From assembly GCF_000585395.1 (NCBI RefSeq), contig NZ_KK073875.1, forward strand, positions 4,908,274 through 4,972,273: DNA of 64,000 bases, written 5' to 3'. Positions 50,904 through 60,449 of this stretch are shown in pieces; within the stretch, counting starts at the first letter, position 1, and each line of letters opens with the position of its first letter. The notes under the pieces were generated by a model. It did no database searches and was not told the origin of the DNA. It saw nothing but the letters and a program-made list of their open reading frames with translations. The stretch comes from Saccharibacillus sacchari DSM 19268 (GTDB lineage: Bacteria > Bacillota > Bacilli > Paenibacillales > Paenibacillaceae). Both the position numbers and the translations under genes were made by a program.

Positions 50904-52715
50904 TCAATCGGCTGCGCTTATGCGATAGATCGCGGATTGATAAGGAAGCAGATCAAGCATGCAGTCTCCCGTCCGGTCGCTTCGTCTCTGAAGCGGAACG
51001 CCGGACTTCGAGGGTGCCGAGGTTGCCAAGCCGCTGCCGAGCAGCAGTTCACCCTGTTCGATCAGGCATGCCCATTTCTCTTCGATACGGCAGCTTCGCG
51101 ATTGATTCGAGAGATTGACCAGCACGATCCAACGTTCCTCCGCCGCTGCGCGCACATAAGCGAACAACCACTCGTCTTCGAGCGCAAGCATGTTCAGATC
51201 GCCCCGTGCGGGAACTGGCGATTGTTGCCTCAGCCGGATCAATTGCCGATAGTGATTCAATACGGATGAAGAATCATTTTGCTCATCCTCCGCATTCGCG
51301 GCTTGTCCTTGAGGACTGAGCGGAATCCACGGCGTCCCGTCAGTAAATCCTGCTCCCGTTCCTGTTGTCCAATGCATCGGCGAACGTGCCCCGTCCCGAC
51401 TTCGCGCGTGCAGACTGACGAGAATGTCCCGCTCTGATTCCCCTTCAGCCAACCGTCTTTGATAGGCACTCACCGTTCCTTTATCGCGGTAGTCTTCGAG
51501 CGAGCGATAATTCGCGTTCGGCATGCCCAGCTCTTCGCCTTGGTACACAAGCGGAGTTCCGGGCAACGTATGCAAAAAGGTTCCGATCGCTTTTGCCGCG
51601 GCGTCGTTCCAGGCTTTGCCTTCCGTTCCTCCGACCCCTGCCCGATCGCCGAATAACGTACCGACCATGCGCGGATGATCGTGCGTGTTGAGATAAAGCG
51701 CATAGGCTCCTCGGTTGAACACCTCTTCATACCAGCGCACTACGCTTTCCTTCAGCATGGCAGGCGACCAATCGGGATCCGTTTTCCACGGATTGCCGAA
51801 ATCTTTGCCCATGCGAACCAATTCCATCTGAAGCACCATATCCATTTCTTTGCGCTCGGGCGCCGTGTAACGGACCACCTCGTCCATCGTCACCGTCGGC
51901 GCTTCGCCCAATGTCAGCGTGCCCGGATAGCGTCCGAATGTCGCTTCGTGCAGTTCGCGGAGCATCTCATGGATACGCGGACCGTTTTTATAAAACTGCT
52001 GTCCTCTCGGATGTCTCGCATCTTGAGGAGCATCCGGAAAATCCGGGTGCTTCGAGATCATATTGATCGCGTCAAGCCGGAAGCCGTCCACGCCTTTTTC
52101 CAACCAAAACCTGATCATTTCATACAGGTCCTGACGCATGGCTTCGCTGTCCCAATTCAAATCCGGCTGCTTTTTATCGAAAATATGCAGATAGTATTCG
52201 CCGGTTCGTTCATCGAGCTCCCAGGCCGACTCTTCGGAAAAAGAACGCCAGTTGTTGGGCGGGCCTCCGTCTGCCGCCGGCGGTTTCCAAATGTAATAGT
52301 CTCGATACGGATTGTTCGTCGAAGATCGGGAAGCCTCAAACCACGGATGCTCATCCGACGTATGGTTGATCACCAAATCCATAATGAGCTTGATGTCGCA
52401 TTCGTGTAGCTTGACAAGCAATTCTTCAAACTGCTGCAGCGTACCGTACGCGTCGTGAATCTTATAGTAATCCCGGATATCGTAACCGTTATCCTCCATC
52501 GGAGAATCGCATACCGGACCGATCCAGACCGCACTGACGCCAAGCTCGGCCAGATAGCCCACCTTCTCCAACATCCCGCCGATATCTCCCCATCCGTCGC
52601 CGTCGCTGTCTTTAAAACTCGGGGGATACAACTGGTACAACACGCCTTCCTGCCAGTCTCGCCCGATGCTTTGCTTCGTCTCGGCTGTATCGATTACCTT
52701 GTCTTTGGCCTCCAT
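50904..52715 (-). CDS. GH13 alpha-glucosidase (oligo-1,6-glucosidase subfamily)
   Basis: 603 residues from ATG 52715 (GGAGGAG SD). GH13 regions: VNHTSDEHPWF, GFRLDAINM with the nucleophile Asp, TLGEAPTVTMDEV with the acid/base Glu, and LNTHDHPRMVGTLFGD. The opening DWQEGVLYQLYPPSFKDSDGDGWGDIGGML and VDSP-like VCDSPMEDNGYDIRDYY place it with GH13_31 oligo-1,6-glucosidases/alpha-glucosidases. No signal peptide, so it acts on imported maltodextrin or isomalto-oligosaccharide. It is a single gene, divergent from the Gfo/Idh operon. Confidence 0.93.
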   Translation of the reverse strand: MEAKDKVIDTAETKQSIGRDWQEGVLYQLYPPSFKDSDGDGWGDIGGMLEKVGYLAELGVSAVWIGPVCDSPMEDNGYDIRDYYKIHDAYGTLQQFEELLVKLHECDIKLIMDLVINHTSDEHPWFEASRSSTNNPYRDYYIWKPPAADGGPPNNWRSFSEESAWELDERTGEYYLHIFDKKQPDLNWDSEAMRQDLYEMIRFWLEKGVDGFRLDAINMISKHPDFPDAPQDARHPRGQQFYKNGPRIHEMLRELHEATFGRYPGTLTLGEAPTVTMDEVVRYTAPERKEMDMVLQMELVRMGKDFGNPWKTDPDWSPAMLKESVVRWYEEVFNRGAYALYLNTHDHPRMVGTLFGDRAGVGGTEGKAWNDAAAKAIGTFLHTLPGTPLVYQGEELGMPNANYRSLEDYRDKGTVSAYQRRLAEGESERDILVSLHARSRDGARSPMHWTTGTGAGFTDGTPWIPLSPQGQAANAEDEQNDSSSVLNHYRQLIRLRQQSPVPARGDLNMLALEDEWLFAYVRAAAEERWIVLVNLSNQSRSCRIEEKWACLIEQGELLLGSGLATSAPSKSGVPLQRRSDRTGDCMLDLLPYQSAIYRISAAD

Positions 52716-52944
52716 CGTTCTCCTCCTCGCCGTTCTTCTTAGGGGATAACCGAAAAAAGACGCAGCTAAACAGCGAATGCTTTCAGATAAGAAGCAAATC
52801 GTAAACACGAAAAACATTCCGATTCCTTTGTCGTAATATTGAAGGTTAAATGTCGCATGCTTTTAGTGAATTCGCTATTTTCGTATGCTATTTTAAGTAT
52901 GGAAATGTCAGAATGTTGGATATCGAGTACAGGAGGGTTACACA

Positions 52945-53946
52945 TTGGGAATTCGCATAGGAAAAGTTAGTCTGTGGCATGTCCATGCTTGGGATTATAT
53001 CGGTCAAGCGCAGGCTCACCCCGACACGGACATCACGGCCGTATGGGATGAGATTCCGCAGAGAGGTCGCGAAGCCGCCGAGAAGCTCGGCGTGCCTTAC
53101 TACGAGACCTTGGATGAACTGCTCGCTTCGGATGAAGTGGACGCGGTCATTGTGGACGCGCCGACGAATCGGCACAAAGAAGTGATGATTGCTGCCGCTC
53201 GCGCGGGCAAACATATCTTTACGGAAAAGGTGATCGCTCCAACCGAAACGGAAGTGAAGGAAATTATTGCGGAAGTGGAACAGGCAGGTATCAAATTGAC
53301 GGTCTCCCTTCCTCGTCTGAACGACGGTTACACGCTGGCGATTCAGGATATCTTGGAACGCGGATTGCTGGGTCAAGTCACTTATGTCCGGGTCAGATTG
53401 TCGCATGACGGCGCGCTCGCGAACTGGCTGCCGGAGCATTTCTACAATGCCGAGCAGTGCGGCGGCGGCGCTTTGATCGACCTGGGCTGTCACCCGATGT
53501 ATCTGTCCGCGCTGTTCCTCGGCGAAGCGATCACCGGCGTCAGCGCCAACTTCGGCTACATAACAGGCAAAGAAGTCGAAGATAACGCTCTGGCTACGCT
53601 GTTTACGGCATCCGGCGCAATCGCTTCGGTAGAAGCCGGCTTCATCAATGCTTACTCTCCATTCACGGTGGAAGTGCACGGAACGGAAGGGACCGTTCTT
53701 TACGGCACGCCGGATAGCAAGCTGCTGCTTCGTTCCAAGCGAGACGAAGCAGCGGCTGAATGGACGGAACAGCCTTTGCCTGCCAACCGCGAAAGCGCGT
53801 TCGAGCAATGGGTTCGCCATATCCAAGAAGATACGCTCGCTTCGGAAAATATTGCCGCGGCGATCCAGCTTACGCGTCTGATGGAAGCAGCCAATCGTTC
53901 AGCGAAAACAGGTTCGGTCGTTTCCCCGCAAGAGCTGAACGGTTAA
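52945..53946 (+). CDS. Gfo/Idh/MocA family oxidoreductase
   Basis: 333 residues, beginning at TTG 52945 with GGAGG eight bases upstream. N-terminal Rossmann fold (IRIGKVSLWHVHAWDY, ITAVWDEIPQRG), the dinucleotide/substrate motif GKHIFTEKVIAPT with the EK-P-like catalytic Lys, and a C-terminal GGGALIDLGCHPMYL. These enzymes oxidise or epimerise sugars and inositols with NAD(P). The first glycine motif GxGxxG is replaced by GKVSLWHVH, an atypical form. First gene of a three-gene operon; substrate unknown. Confidence 0.92.
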   Translation: MGIRIGKVSLWHVHAWDYIGQAQAHPDTDITAVWDEIPQRGREAAEKLGVPYYETLDELLASDEVDAVIVDAPTNRHKEVMIAAARAGKHIFTEKVIAPTETEVKEIIAEVEQAGIKLTVSLPRLNDGYTLAIQDILERGLLGQVTYVRVRLSHDGALANWLPEHFYNAEQCGGGALIDLGCHPMYLSALFLGEAITGVSANFGYITGKEVEDNALATLFTASGAIASVEAGFINAYSPFTVEVHGTEGTVLYGTPDSKLLLRSKRDEAAAEWTEQPLPANRESAFEQWVRHIQEDTLASENIAAAIQLTRLMEAANRSAKTGSVVSPQELNG

Positions 53947-53947
53947 C

Positions 53948-54958
53948 ATGGGTGGACATATCGCGCATGCCGCGCCTTTTCCCTACGAGACGATGTTTGA
54001 AAAAAGCGATTTGCTGGAGCGGCTTGAGATTGCGGTGACCTGGGGCCACTACGAGATTCGCGTGCTGCGCTTTCATTTGACCTCATTCGAACCGGGGCGC
54101 GTCATTAGTTTTCATAATCACTCGACCTACGAATTTCATTTTATTCCGCGCGGAGCGGGCCGGGTCATTCTTGGCGATCAACCCTATTCCTTGTCGGACG
54201 GCATGCTGTATCTGACCGGCCCCGGCGTGATGCACTATCAAGAAGCCGATTCGCAGCAAGCGATGGAAGAGTTATGCCTGCATCTGGATATCGTGCCGAA
54301 GACCAATCCGTCCGTTGATCCGTGGGAAGCGGCGGAAGCGGAAGAATGCATGCAGAAACTGAACGCGCTTCCTCCTAGACCTACGCAGGACAGCTACGGC
54401 GCCATGCCTTGTTTTCTGGATGCTTATGAAGCCTGCGAGAGCAAACGACTCGGTTACTACACCGATATTCGAATGCAGGTCGTCTCGATTTTGCTAAAAA
54501 CGATTCAAGCGTACGATTCGGGCGACGTCGGAATGGAAGCGCCAAGTCGCGACATGGTGGCTTACCGCTACGAATACGCCGTCCGTTATATGGAAGCCAA
54601 CTACACGTCCGGGCTGCGCTTGGAAGACGTCGCGGAAAAGTTGGACCTCAGCGCTCGCCAGCTTCAACGTATTTTCCGCGATATTGATCCGACCCGGCCT
54701 TTCAGCCGCGTGCTGGAAGATATTCGATTGCGCGCGGTCTGCGATCGTCTGCGAACCGGAAGCCTGTCGATTGAGCGGATTGCCGAACTTGAAGGATTCT
54801 CGACAGCGGCTTACCTGCATACCGTTTTTCGCAAACGCATGGGCATGTCGCCTTCCGTGTATCGGAGAGCGAAACAATCCGAGCTGCATCGTCAGCCGGC
54901 CGAAGCGCCCATTCCCCTGTTTTCCCATTCCAAAAACGAGGTGAATCATCATGAGTAA
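53948..54958 (+). CDS. AraC family regulator with cupin domain
   Basis: 336 residues. A cupin sensor region occurs at ~45-110 (FEPGRVISFHNHSTYEFHFIPRGAG, LYLTGPGVMHYQ), followed by a ~100-residue linker and a C-terminal AraC HTH (LRLEDVAEKLDLSARQLQRIFR; IERIAELEGFSTAAYLHTVFRKRMGMSPSVYRR). It starts one base after the preceding Gfo/Idh stop without a strong SD and overlaps the next by 8 bp, so it is translationally coupled. It probably autoregulates the operon. Confidence 0.92.
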   Translation: MGGHIAHAAPFPYETMFEKSDLLERLEIAVTWGHYEIRVLRFHLTSFEPGRVISFHNHSTYEFHFIPRGAGRVILGDQPYSLSDGMLYLTGPGVMHYQEADSQQAMEELCLHLDIVPKTNPSVDPWEAAEAEECMQKLNALPPRPTQDSYGAMPCFLDAYEACESKRLGYYTDIRMQVVSILLKTIQAYDSGDVGMEAPSRDMVAYRYEYAVRYMEANYTSGLRLEDVAEKLDLSARQLQRIFRDIDPTRPFSRVLEDIRLRAVCDRLRTGSLSIERIAELEGFSTAAYLHTVFRKRMGMSPSVYRRAKQSELHRQPAEAPIPLFSHSKNEVNHHE

Positions 54959-56036
54959 AACGTATAAAATCGGTATCGTCGGCTGCGGCGGCATTGCCAA
55001 CGGCAAGCATCTTCCGAGTCTGAGCAAATTGAAAAACGTCGAACTGGTCGCCTTCTGCGATCTGGTGCCGGAGCGCGCGGAAGAAGCCGCAGCCAAATAC
55101 GGCAGCGAAGGCGCAAAAGTATACACCGACTATACCGAATTGCTGAAAGACGGTTCGATCGACATCGTGCACGTCCTGACGCCGAACGAATCGCACGCAC
55201 GCATCTCCATTGCGGCTCTGGAATCGGACAAACACGTCATGTGCGAAAAACCGATGGCCAAAACAGCAGCCGAAGCCCGTCAAATGGTCGAAGCGGCGAA
55301 AAAGTCCGGCAAAAAGCTGACCGTCGGTTACAACAACCGTTTCCGCCGCGACAGCCAGTATTTGAAAAAGATTTGCGAAGCGGGCATGCTCGGCAATATC
55401 TATTATGCCAAAGCGCATGCGATTCGCCGCAGAGCCGTTCCGACATGGGGCGTGTTCCTGGACGAAGAAAAGCAAGGCGGCGGCCCGTTGATCGATATCG
55501 GGACTCACGCGCTCGATCTGACGCTGTGGATGATGGATAACTACAAGCCGAAAGTCGTGCTGGGCACCAAATACCATGAGCTTTCCCAACGCGAGAACGC
55601 AGCGAATGCTTGGGGACCTTGGGACCCGGAGAAATTCAAAGTGGAAGACTCCGCATTCGGGATGATCGTGATGGAAAACGGAGCCACCGTGGTGCTGGAA
55701 TCGAGCTGGGCGATCAACTCGCTGGACGTGGACGAAGCGAAATGCAGCCTCAGCGGCAGCGAAGGCGGAGCGGACATGAAAGGCGGTCTGCGCATCAACG
55801 GCGAAGAGTTCGGCCGTCTGTATACGAAAGAAGTCGATTTGTCTTCCGGCGGCGTCGCGTTCTATGAAGGCAAAGCGGAAAGCGACTCCGATCTGGAGAT
55901 GTATCGTTGGATCGACGCGATCGAAAACGATCTGACGCCGACTGTGACGCCGGAGCAGGCATGCGTGGTGTCGGAGATTCTCGAAGCGATTTACGAGTCG
56001 GCGCGGACGGGCAAAGCGGTGTACCTCAACGAGTGA
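54951..56036 (+). CDS. Gfo/Idh/MocA family oxidoreductase
   Basis: 361 residues. Standard NAD(P) motif KIGIVGCGGIANGKHLPSL, the catalytic EKP motif in HVMCEKPMAKTAAEA and the GGGPLIDIGTHALDLTLWMMD segment are intact, unlike its operon partner. The C-terminal alpha/beta domain includes ESSWAIN and ends with the usual ACVVSEILEAIYESARTGK. Two linked dehydrogenases with an AraC regulator suggest stepwise sugar oxidation/epimerisation; substrate unknown. Confidence 0.94.
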   Translation: MSKTYKIGIVGCGGIANGKHLPSLSKLKNVELVAFCDLVPERAEEAAAKYGSEGAKVYTDYTELLKDGSIDIVHVLTPNESHARISIAALESDKHVMCEKPMAKTAAEARQMVEAAKKSGKKLTVGYNNRFRRDSQYLKKICEAGMLGNIYYAKAHAIRRRAVPTWGVFLDEEKQGGGPLIDIGTHALDLTLWMMDNYKPKVVLGTKYHELSQRENAANAWGPWDPEKFKVEDSAFGMIVMENGATVVLESSWAINSLDVDEAKCSLSGSEGGADMKGGLRINGEEFGRLYTKEVDLSSGGVAFYEGKAESDSDLEMYRWIDAIENDLTPTVTPEQACVVSEILEAIYESARTGKAVYLNE

Positions 56037-56053
56037 GTGAGTGTGGGCGCTTC

Positions 56054-56154
56054 GGGAGAAATTCGCTCAAGACGCTGTCTCACTCGGAAAAGTTGATTGG
56101 AATTTTTAGTTGAAGTTTTCCAAGTTCAAAGGCGTCTTTCGCTGAATTTCTCCC
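56054..56154. repeat. Structured intergenic repeat R1, copy 4
   Basis: The lower stem is GGGAGAAATTC with GAATTTCTCCC, and the apical stem is CTCGGAAAA with TTTTCCAAG (one G-C to G-T change). Uniquely here GTTC is GCTC on the left and TCACT is TCGCT on the right, a paired change. It lies between the converging Gfo/Idh operon and pullulanase gene. Confidence 0.85.
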
Positions 56155-56266
56155 TCCGCTGGCGTCTCGCTCGGAGGTAAAAAGTAAGGAATGATGCATG
56201 GCGGCTTTTTGATTAAGCCGCCGTATATCGGATTTTTGTATTTTAGTCAAAAATTTGGACAAAGCA

Positions 56267-56297
56267 AAGCCCCGGAGATTTCTTCCGGGGCTTATTT
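56267..56297 (+). terminator. Rho-independent terminator after the Gfo/Idh operon
   Basis: AAGCCCCGGA and TCCGGGGCTT form a perfect 10-bp stem followed by ATTT. It could also act in the opposite direction for the pullulanase gene. Confidence 0.8.
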
Positions 56298-56356
56298 GAT
56301 ACGAATGTCATTTTCAAAAAAGCTTTTTCTTCACGGTCCGGATCAGAATTAATGTA

Positions 56357-59300
56357 TCAGATTCCTGCACCGCGGTCGACGTCGCTTTTGGGAGCGTCGT
56401 CGGTTGGGGAAGAAGATTCCGGTTCGTCAGTATCGGTGTGGGACGCGGAGTACGCTTCCTGCGTCGAAGGTTCCGGCGAGGCAGTCCCGTCGCTCGGTTC
56501 GCCGGTGGAAGCTTGGTCGGTTTCCGGCGGAAGTTCCTCCGCTTCTCTGTCGGCCCGCGCTAATTCTTCGGCCGCGGCCCGCTCGGCGGCTTCCTGTTCA
56601 AGCTTCGCGAACTTTTCCTGCTCGAGCGGAACCGCCGATTCTTCCAATGCTTCCGCCGAGACGCGGAACTCGCCGCTGCGGATGCGGATACGCACCCAGT
56701 CTCCGGTGATCGCGCCCAGATCGATATAACGGTCGGCCGCGATGTCCTTTTTCTCCCACTCTTCATGTCGAACGATAAAGCCGAGGCTCAGCACGTCAGG
56801 GGCGACTTCGAGCAATGCGGACGCTTTGTCTTCGCCTATGTCGACAAAGTCCACGCGGCGGCTGCCGAAAGCGGCCCCCCACATCCATAAATTCCAGCCC
56901 GCATAATCATGATCTTCGCGTTCGTATTCCAGAATCAGCCGACGCTGCTCGTATTCGCGGACTTTTAGCGCCAATTGAGCCTGCACGCCGTCGCCGAAAA
57001 CGGAGATTACCGCGCGGCCGGGGCGGATGCCCGTTACCCTTCCTGCCTGGTTAACCGTCGCGATTCCGACGTCGCTGGAACGCCATTCGAGACGCGAAGC
57101 CGACATCGGATTGCCGAACGGGTCTTTGGGCTCGGCTTGAAGTTTGAGGCTGCGTCCGACATACAGACGCTGCACGCCTTCTTCCATCGTGATTCCGATC
57201 TGGTGCACCGTGCGGCGCTCGATCAGGATGGCCGTGCTGCTGCGCATATCGCCGCATACGGCGGTAATGAGCGCGCGCCCCATGCCGATCGTCCAGGCCG
57301 ATCCGTCGCGCCGAATAATGATTTTTTCCGGGTCGGACGAATGGTAGGAGACTTCGGCTTCCGGCATCCTCCGACCGCGCTGATCGCGCACCGTCGCGTG
57401 CAAGAACAGCTTTTCGCCGGGCTGAACGACTCCCGGCATGTTTTCCCACTCCAACAGCGCCGGGTCCGGCTTGTAGTCGTCCTCTTCGTCATAAAGCACC
57501 ATGCTCGAAAGCGCGGGCACATGCACGAAGTCGGACGCTTCTCCTAGCGCCTGCGTGCCGGCTCGGCGATGATCGACCACGATCTTCCACGCACGTCCGC
57601 GCGCGGGCAGTTCGATCGTTTGCTCCGATTCCGACGCGTTATGCACGACGACGATCGTTTTCCACAGATCGCCCCCTGCATGGTCGTTCAGCATAAACCC
57701 GACGACGCCGCCGTGCATGCGGAACACATCCATATGCTTTTCGATATCGCCGCGCGTTTTGAGCCGGAAAGCGCGGTGCGAACGTCTAAGCTCGATCAGG
57801 CCGCGTATATAATCCGTCACGCCGTGGAAGCGGTCTTTGTTGTTCCAACGGATCGCGTTGATGACGTCCGGACTGCGGTAACTGTTATGGTCGCCGAACT
57901 TGCTGCGCAGCAGTTCGTCGCCGGCACTGATGAACGGTACCCCTTGCGCCGTCAGCACGAGTCCGTACGCCAACAGCTGCCTTTTCACCAAATGATGCTC
58001 CAAAGGGTCGATATCGTTTAGCATGACGTAAGGATCGCTCGCTTCGACCGCCTGGGCCGCCGTCAGTCCCCGCGAAGGCTGTCCGTCATGGAAAGACAAG
58101 AAGCCTGTTTCTTCCCAGTTGCCCCGAGATTTGATCAGCTTGTCCCACAAAATCAGGTTATCGTGCGCCGTGACGTAATTGACGCTCTCCGCAGGTTCGG
58201 CCGCGAAATCGTGCACCGCTCCGCGAAGCCCCTGCGCGATCTCGCCTTCTTTTCCCGGCGCGCCGCTCACGAAGCCCGTCCCCCAACCGTCCCCGTCGCC
58301 TTTGAGCGCATTGCGGAAATTGTCGTTGAAGACCGCGAAGCCTCCGCCCTGCTGCGCGCCCTTGAGCGTCAACTCGCGCAGCGGAGAATCCAGCGCCGTC
58401 CACGGCTCGCCGTAGATCAGGATAGTCGGATCGACCTTTTCGTGCAGCACCGACGCGACCGTTCGCATCGTCGTCGTGTCGATCAATCCCATCAAGTCGA
58501 AGCGAAAGCCGTCGACGTGATACTCTTCCGCCCAATACAGCAGCGAATCGAGGATGTATTTGCGCACCATCGGACGTTCGGTAGCCAGCTCGTTGCCGAC
58601 GCCGGAGCCGTTGCTGAGCTGACCGTACTTGTTGAAGCGGTAAAAATAACCCGGCACGACCGGATCGAACGGTCCGTCCTCCACCGAAAACGTATGGTTG
58701 AACACGACGTCCACCACGACCCGGATTCCGCGGGCGTGCAGGGCCTGAACAAGCTTTTTCAACTCGCGGATGCGCGATTCCGGGTTATGCGGGTCCGAAG
58801 CATAAGAACCTTCGGGCACGTTATAATTTTGCGGATCATAGCCCCAGTTGTAAGATTCCGGCGTCACGTCGCATTCGTTGACCGTGCAAAAATCGTACAC
58901 CGGCAGCAGATGGACGTGCGTAACGCCGAGCTCTTCCAAATGGTCGATGCCGACCTTGCGCCCTTCCTTCGTGCGAATGCCGCTTTCCGTAAACGCCAAA
59001 TACTGGCCGGAATGATTCATTCTCGCGTCTTCCGAAGAGGAAAAATCACGCACGTGGAGCTCGTAAACGACCGAATCCACGGCATGCCTGAGCGGCGGGC
59101 GAATATCGCTTTCCCATCCTTCGGGATCGGTACGCTTCATGTTGACGATAGCTCCGCGCTGACCGTTGGCTGAAGCGGCTTTGGCATATGGATCGACGAC
59201 GTAACGGCTTTTCTCGTGCTCGCCGATCTTGTAGGTAATATGATAAAGGTAGTAATAGCCTTCCAGATCGCCGGGCACGACGATGCTCCACACGCCGTAC

Positions 59301-59530
59301 TCGTCTTCCTCCATCGTCAGCTCGCGGCCGCCCGAATGATCGGTGACCCGTCCTGCTTTGTCATATTGTCCTTCGTCTTCGTACAAGGCCACCCGCACCT
59401 TTTCCGCGCCGGGCACCCAAACTTTGAATGTGCTGTATTGCGGGGAAAACGTCAGCCCAAGATCCCCGTAAGGGTAAGCTTCGAAATCGGGACAGTCCAG
59501 TGTATCGTTAAAGCTCAGCGTATCGGCCAT
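56357..59530 (-). CDS. pulA: Type I pullulanase with C-terminal Big and CBM41 domains
   Basis: 1057 residues from ATG 59530 (AAGGGG SD; GTG three codons earlier possible). A CBM48-like domain (~25-125) precedes a GH13_14 catalytic domain with the pullulanase signature YNWGYDPQNY near 230, nucleophile GFRFDLMG near 344, acid/base LIYGEPW and YVTAHDNL. After ~690 come two Big-like domains (SYHSSDPEKIIIRRDG; LEWRSSDVGIATVNQAGRVTGIRPGRAVISV), then a CBM41/PUD-like domain (YEREDHDYAGWNLWMWG) and an acidic low-complexity tail rich in E, S, T and P. There is no signal peptide, although such binding domains are typical of secreted forms. It debranches alpha-1,6 linkages of glycogen or pullulan. Confidence 0.92.
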   Translation of the reverse strand: MADTLSFNDTLDCPDFEAYPYGDLGLTFSPQYSTFKVWVPGAEKVRVALYEDEGQYDKAGRVTDHSGGRELTMEEDEYGVWSIVVPGDLEGYYYLYHITYKIGEHEKSRYVVDPYAKAASANGQRGAIVNMKRTDPEGWESDIRPPLRHAVDSVVYELHVRDFSSSEDARMNHSGQYLAFTESGIRTKEGRKVGIDHLEELGVTHVHLLPVYDFCTVNECDVTPESYNWGYDPQNYNVPEGSYASDPHNPESRIRELKKLVQALHARGIRVVVDVVFNHTFSVEDGPFDPVVPGYFYRFNKYGQLSNGSGVGNELATERPMVRKYILDSLLYWAEEYHVDGFRFDLMGLIDTTTMRTVASVLHEKVDPTILIYGEPWTALDSPLRELTLKGAQQGGGFAVFNDNFRNALKGDGDGWGTGFVSGAPGKEGEIAQGLRGAVHDFAAEPAESVNYVTAHDNLILWDKLIKSRGNWEETGFLSFHDGQPSRGLTAAQAVEASDPYVMLNDIDPLEHHLVKRQLLAYGLVLTAQGVPFISAGDELLRSKFGDHNSYRSPDVINAIRWNNKDRFHGVTDYIRGLIELRRSHRAFRLKTRGDIEKHMDVFRMHGGVVGFMLNDHAGGDLWKTIVVVHNASESEQTIELPARGRAWKIVVDHRRAGTQALGEASDFVHVPALSSMVLYDEEDDYKPDPALLEWENMPGVVQPGEKLFLHATVRDQRGRRMPEAEVSYHSSDPEKIIIRRDGSAWTIGMGRALITAVCGDMRSSTAILIERRTVHQIGITMEEGVQRLYVGRSLKLQAEPKDPFGNPMSASRLEWRSSDVGIATVNQAGRVTGIRPGRAVISVFGDGVQAQLALKVREYEQRRLILEYEREDHDYAGWNLWMWGAAFGSRRVDFVDIGEDKASALLEVAPDVLSLGFIVRHEEWEKKDIAADRYIDLGAITGDWVRIRIRSGEFRVSAEALEESAVPLEQEKFAKLEQEAAERAAAEELARADREAEELPPETDQASTGEPSDGTASPEPSTQEAYSASHTDTDEPESSSPTDDAPKSDVDRGAGI

Positions 59531-59814
59531 ATCGTTCACCCCTTGTTGAAATCGTCGTATCCACGTTTATTTTAACAAGCATTCGTTCTTTAAGGAAAGA
59601 AAAACCCTGCGGCGACTTCAAGCTAAACGGCTATCTTTTTATTCAACTGCTTATCGCCGAACATCCGGAATGCGTACTGAAGGCTATCGAATCGTTCGCC
59701 CGTTATTGCTTCGCATCCCTGCTAACCTGACTTACTTTATAATTGGACGAAAAAGAACCGTAGGACGCACAATCTTTCATACTTTCTCGCAACAATGCTC
59801 ATTTATTCGCTTAT

Positions 59815-59845
59815 CAAAAAACGGAGTGTCCTCGACACTCCGTTA
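59815..59845 (-). terminator. Rho-independent terminator after the GNAT gene
   Basis: AACGGAGTGTC and GACACTCCGTT form a perfect stem with a 3-base loop; minus-strand T6 follows. The remaining ~280 bp up to the pullulanase start show no other feature. Confidence 0.9.
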
Positions 59846-59874
59846 CTCCGGCATGGCAACCCATGCCTGAAAGC

Positions 59875-60408
59875 TTATTCGCCGAGGCGCAAGCCGAGAA
59901 TCACAAGATCGCGTTCAACCCCGTCCAGCACAGCCACGCGCGGCAGATTCCCCCAAGATTCAAAACCGTATTTTTTGAGCAAACCCAGACTCGGCGCATT
60001 ATGCCCGAATACAAAGCCGAGCAGCGTATGAACGCCAAGTGCAGGACTTTCGTCGACTGCTTTTTGCAACAGGCGGCTGCCGGCTCCGGTACCGCGCAGG
60101 GACTCGTCCACGTAAATACTGACCTCGGCCGTCGCATTGTAAGCGGGACGTCCGTAGAAGGATTGCAAACTGACCCAAGCAAGCACGCGACCGTTTTGCC
60201 GCATCACCCAAAGGGGTCTGCGAGACGGTTCATGTTCCGCAAACCAGGCATGACGACTTTCAACCGTAATCGGTTCAAGATCGGCGGTGACCATGCGTCC
60301 GGCAATCGTGGAATTGTAGATATCCACGATCGCAGGCAGGTCTTCGAACGTAGCCAGTTCGATCAGCGGTTGTTCATTGGATGTTGTTGTTTCATTGGAT
60401 GTCGTCAT
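59875..60408 (-). CDS. GNAT family N-acetyltransferase (phosphinothricin acetyltransferase-like)
   Basis: 177 residues from ATG 60408 (GGGGAC upstream). [22 protein letters not shown] gives the acetyl-CoA loop RGTGAG, and [31 protein letters not shown] matches the PAT/Bar/YwnH branch. That branch acetylates amino-acid-like toxins (phosphinothricin, methionine sulfoximine). Its N-terminus has an odd NETTTSNE repeat. Likely co-transcribed with the SDR gene 41 bp upstream. Confidence 0.9.
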   Translation of the reverse strand: MTTSNETTTSNEQPLIELATFEDLPAIVDIYNSTIAGRMVTADLEPITVESRHAWFAEHEPSRRPLWVMRQNGRVLAWVSLQSFYGRPAYNATAEVSIYVDESLRGTGAGSRLLQKAVDESPALGVHTLLGFVFGHNAPSLGLLKKYGFESWGNLPRVAVLDGVERDLVILGLRLGE

Positions 60409-60449
60409 GTTGCAGTCCCCTTTTCCATAGATCAAACTTCTTTTTATAT

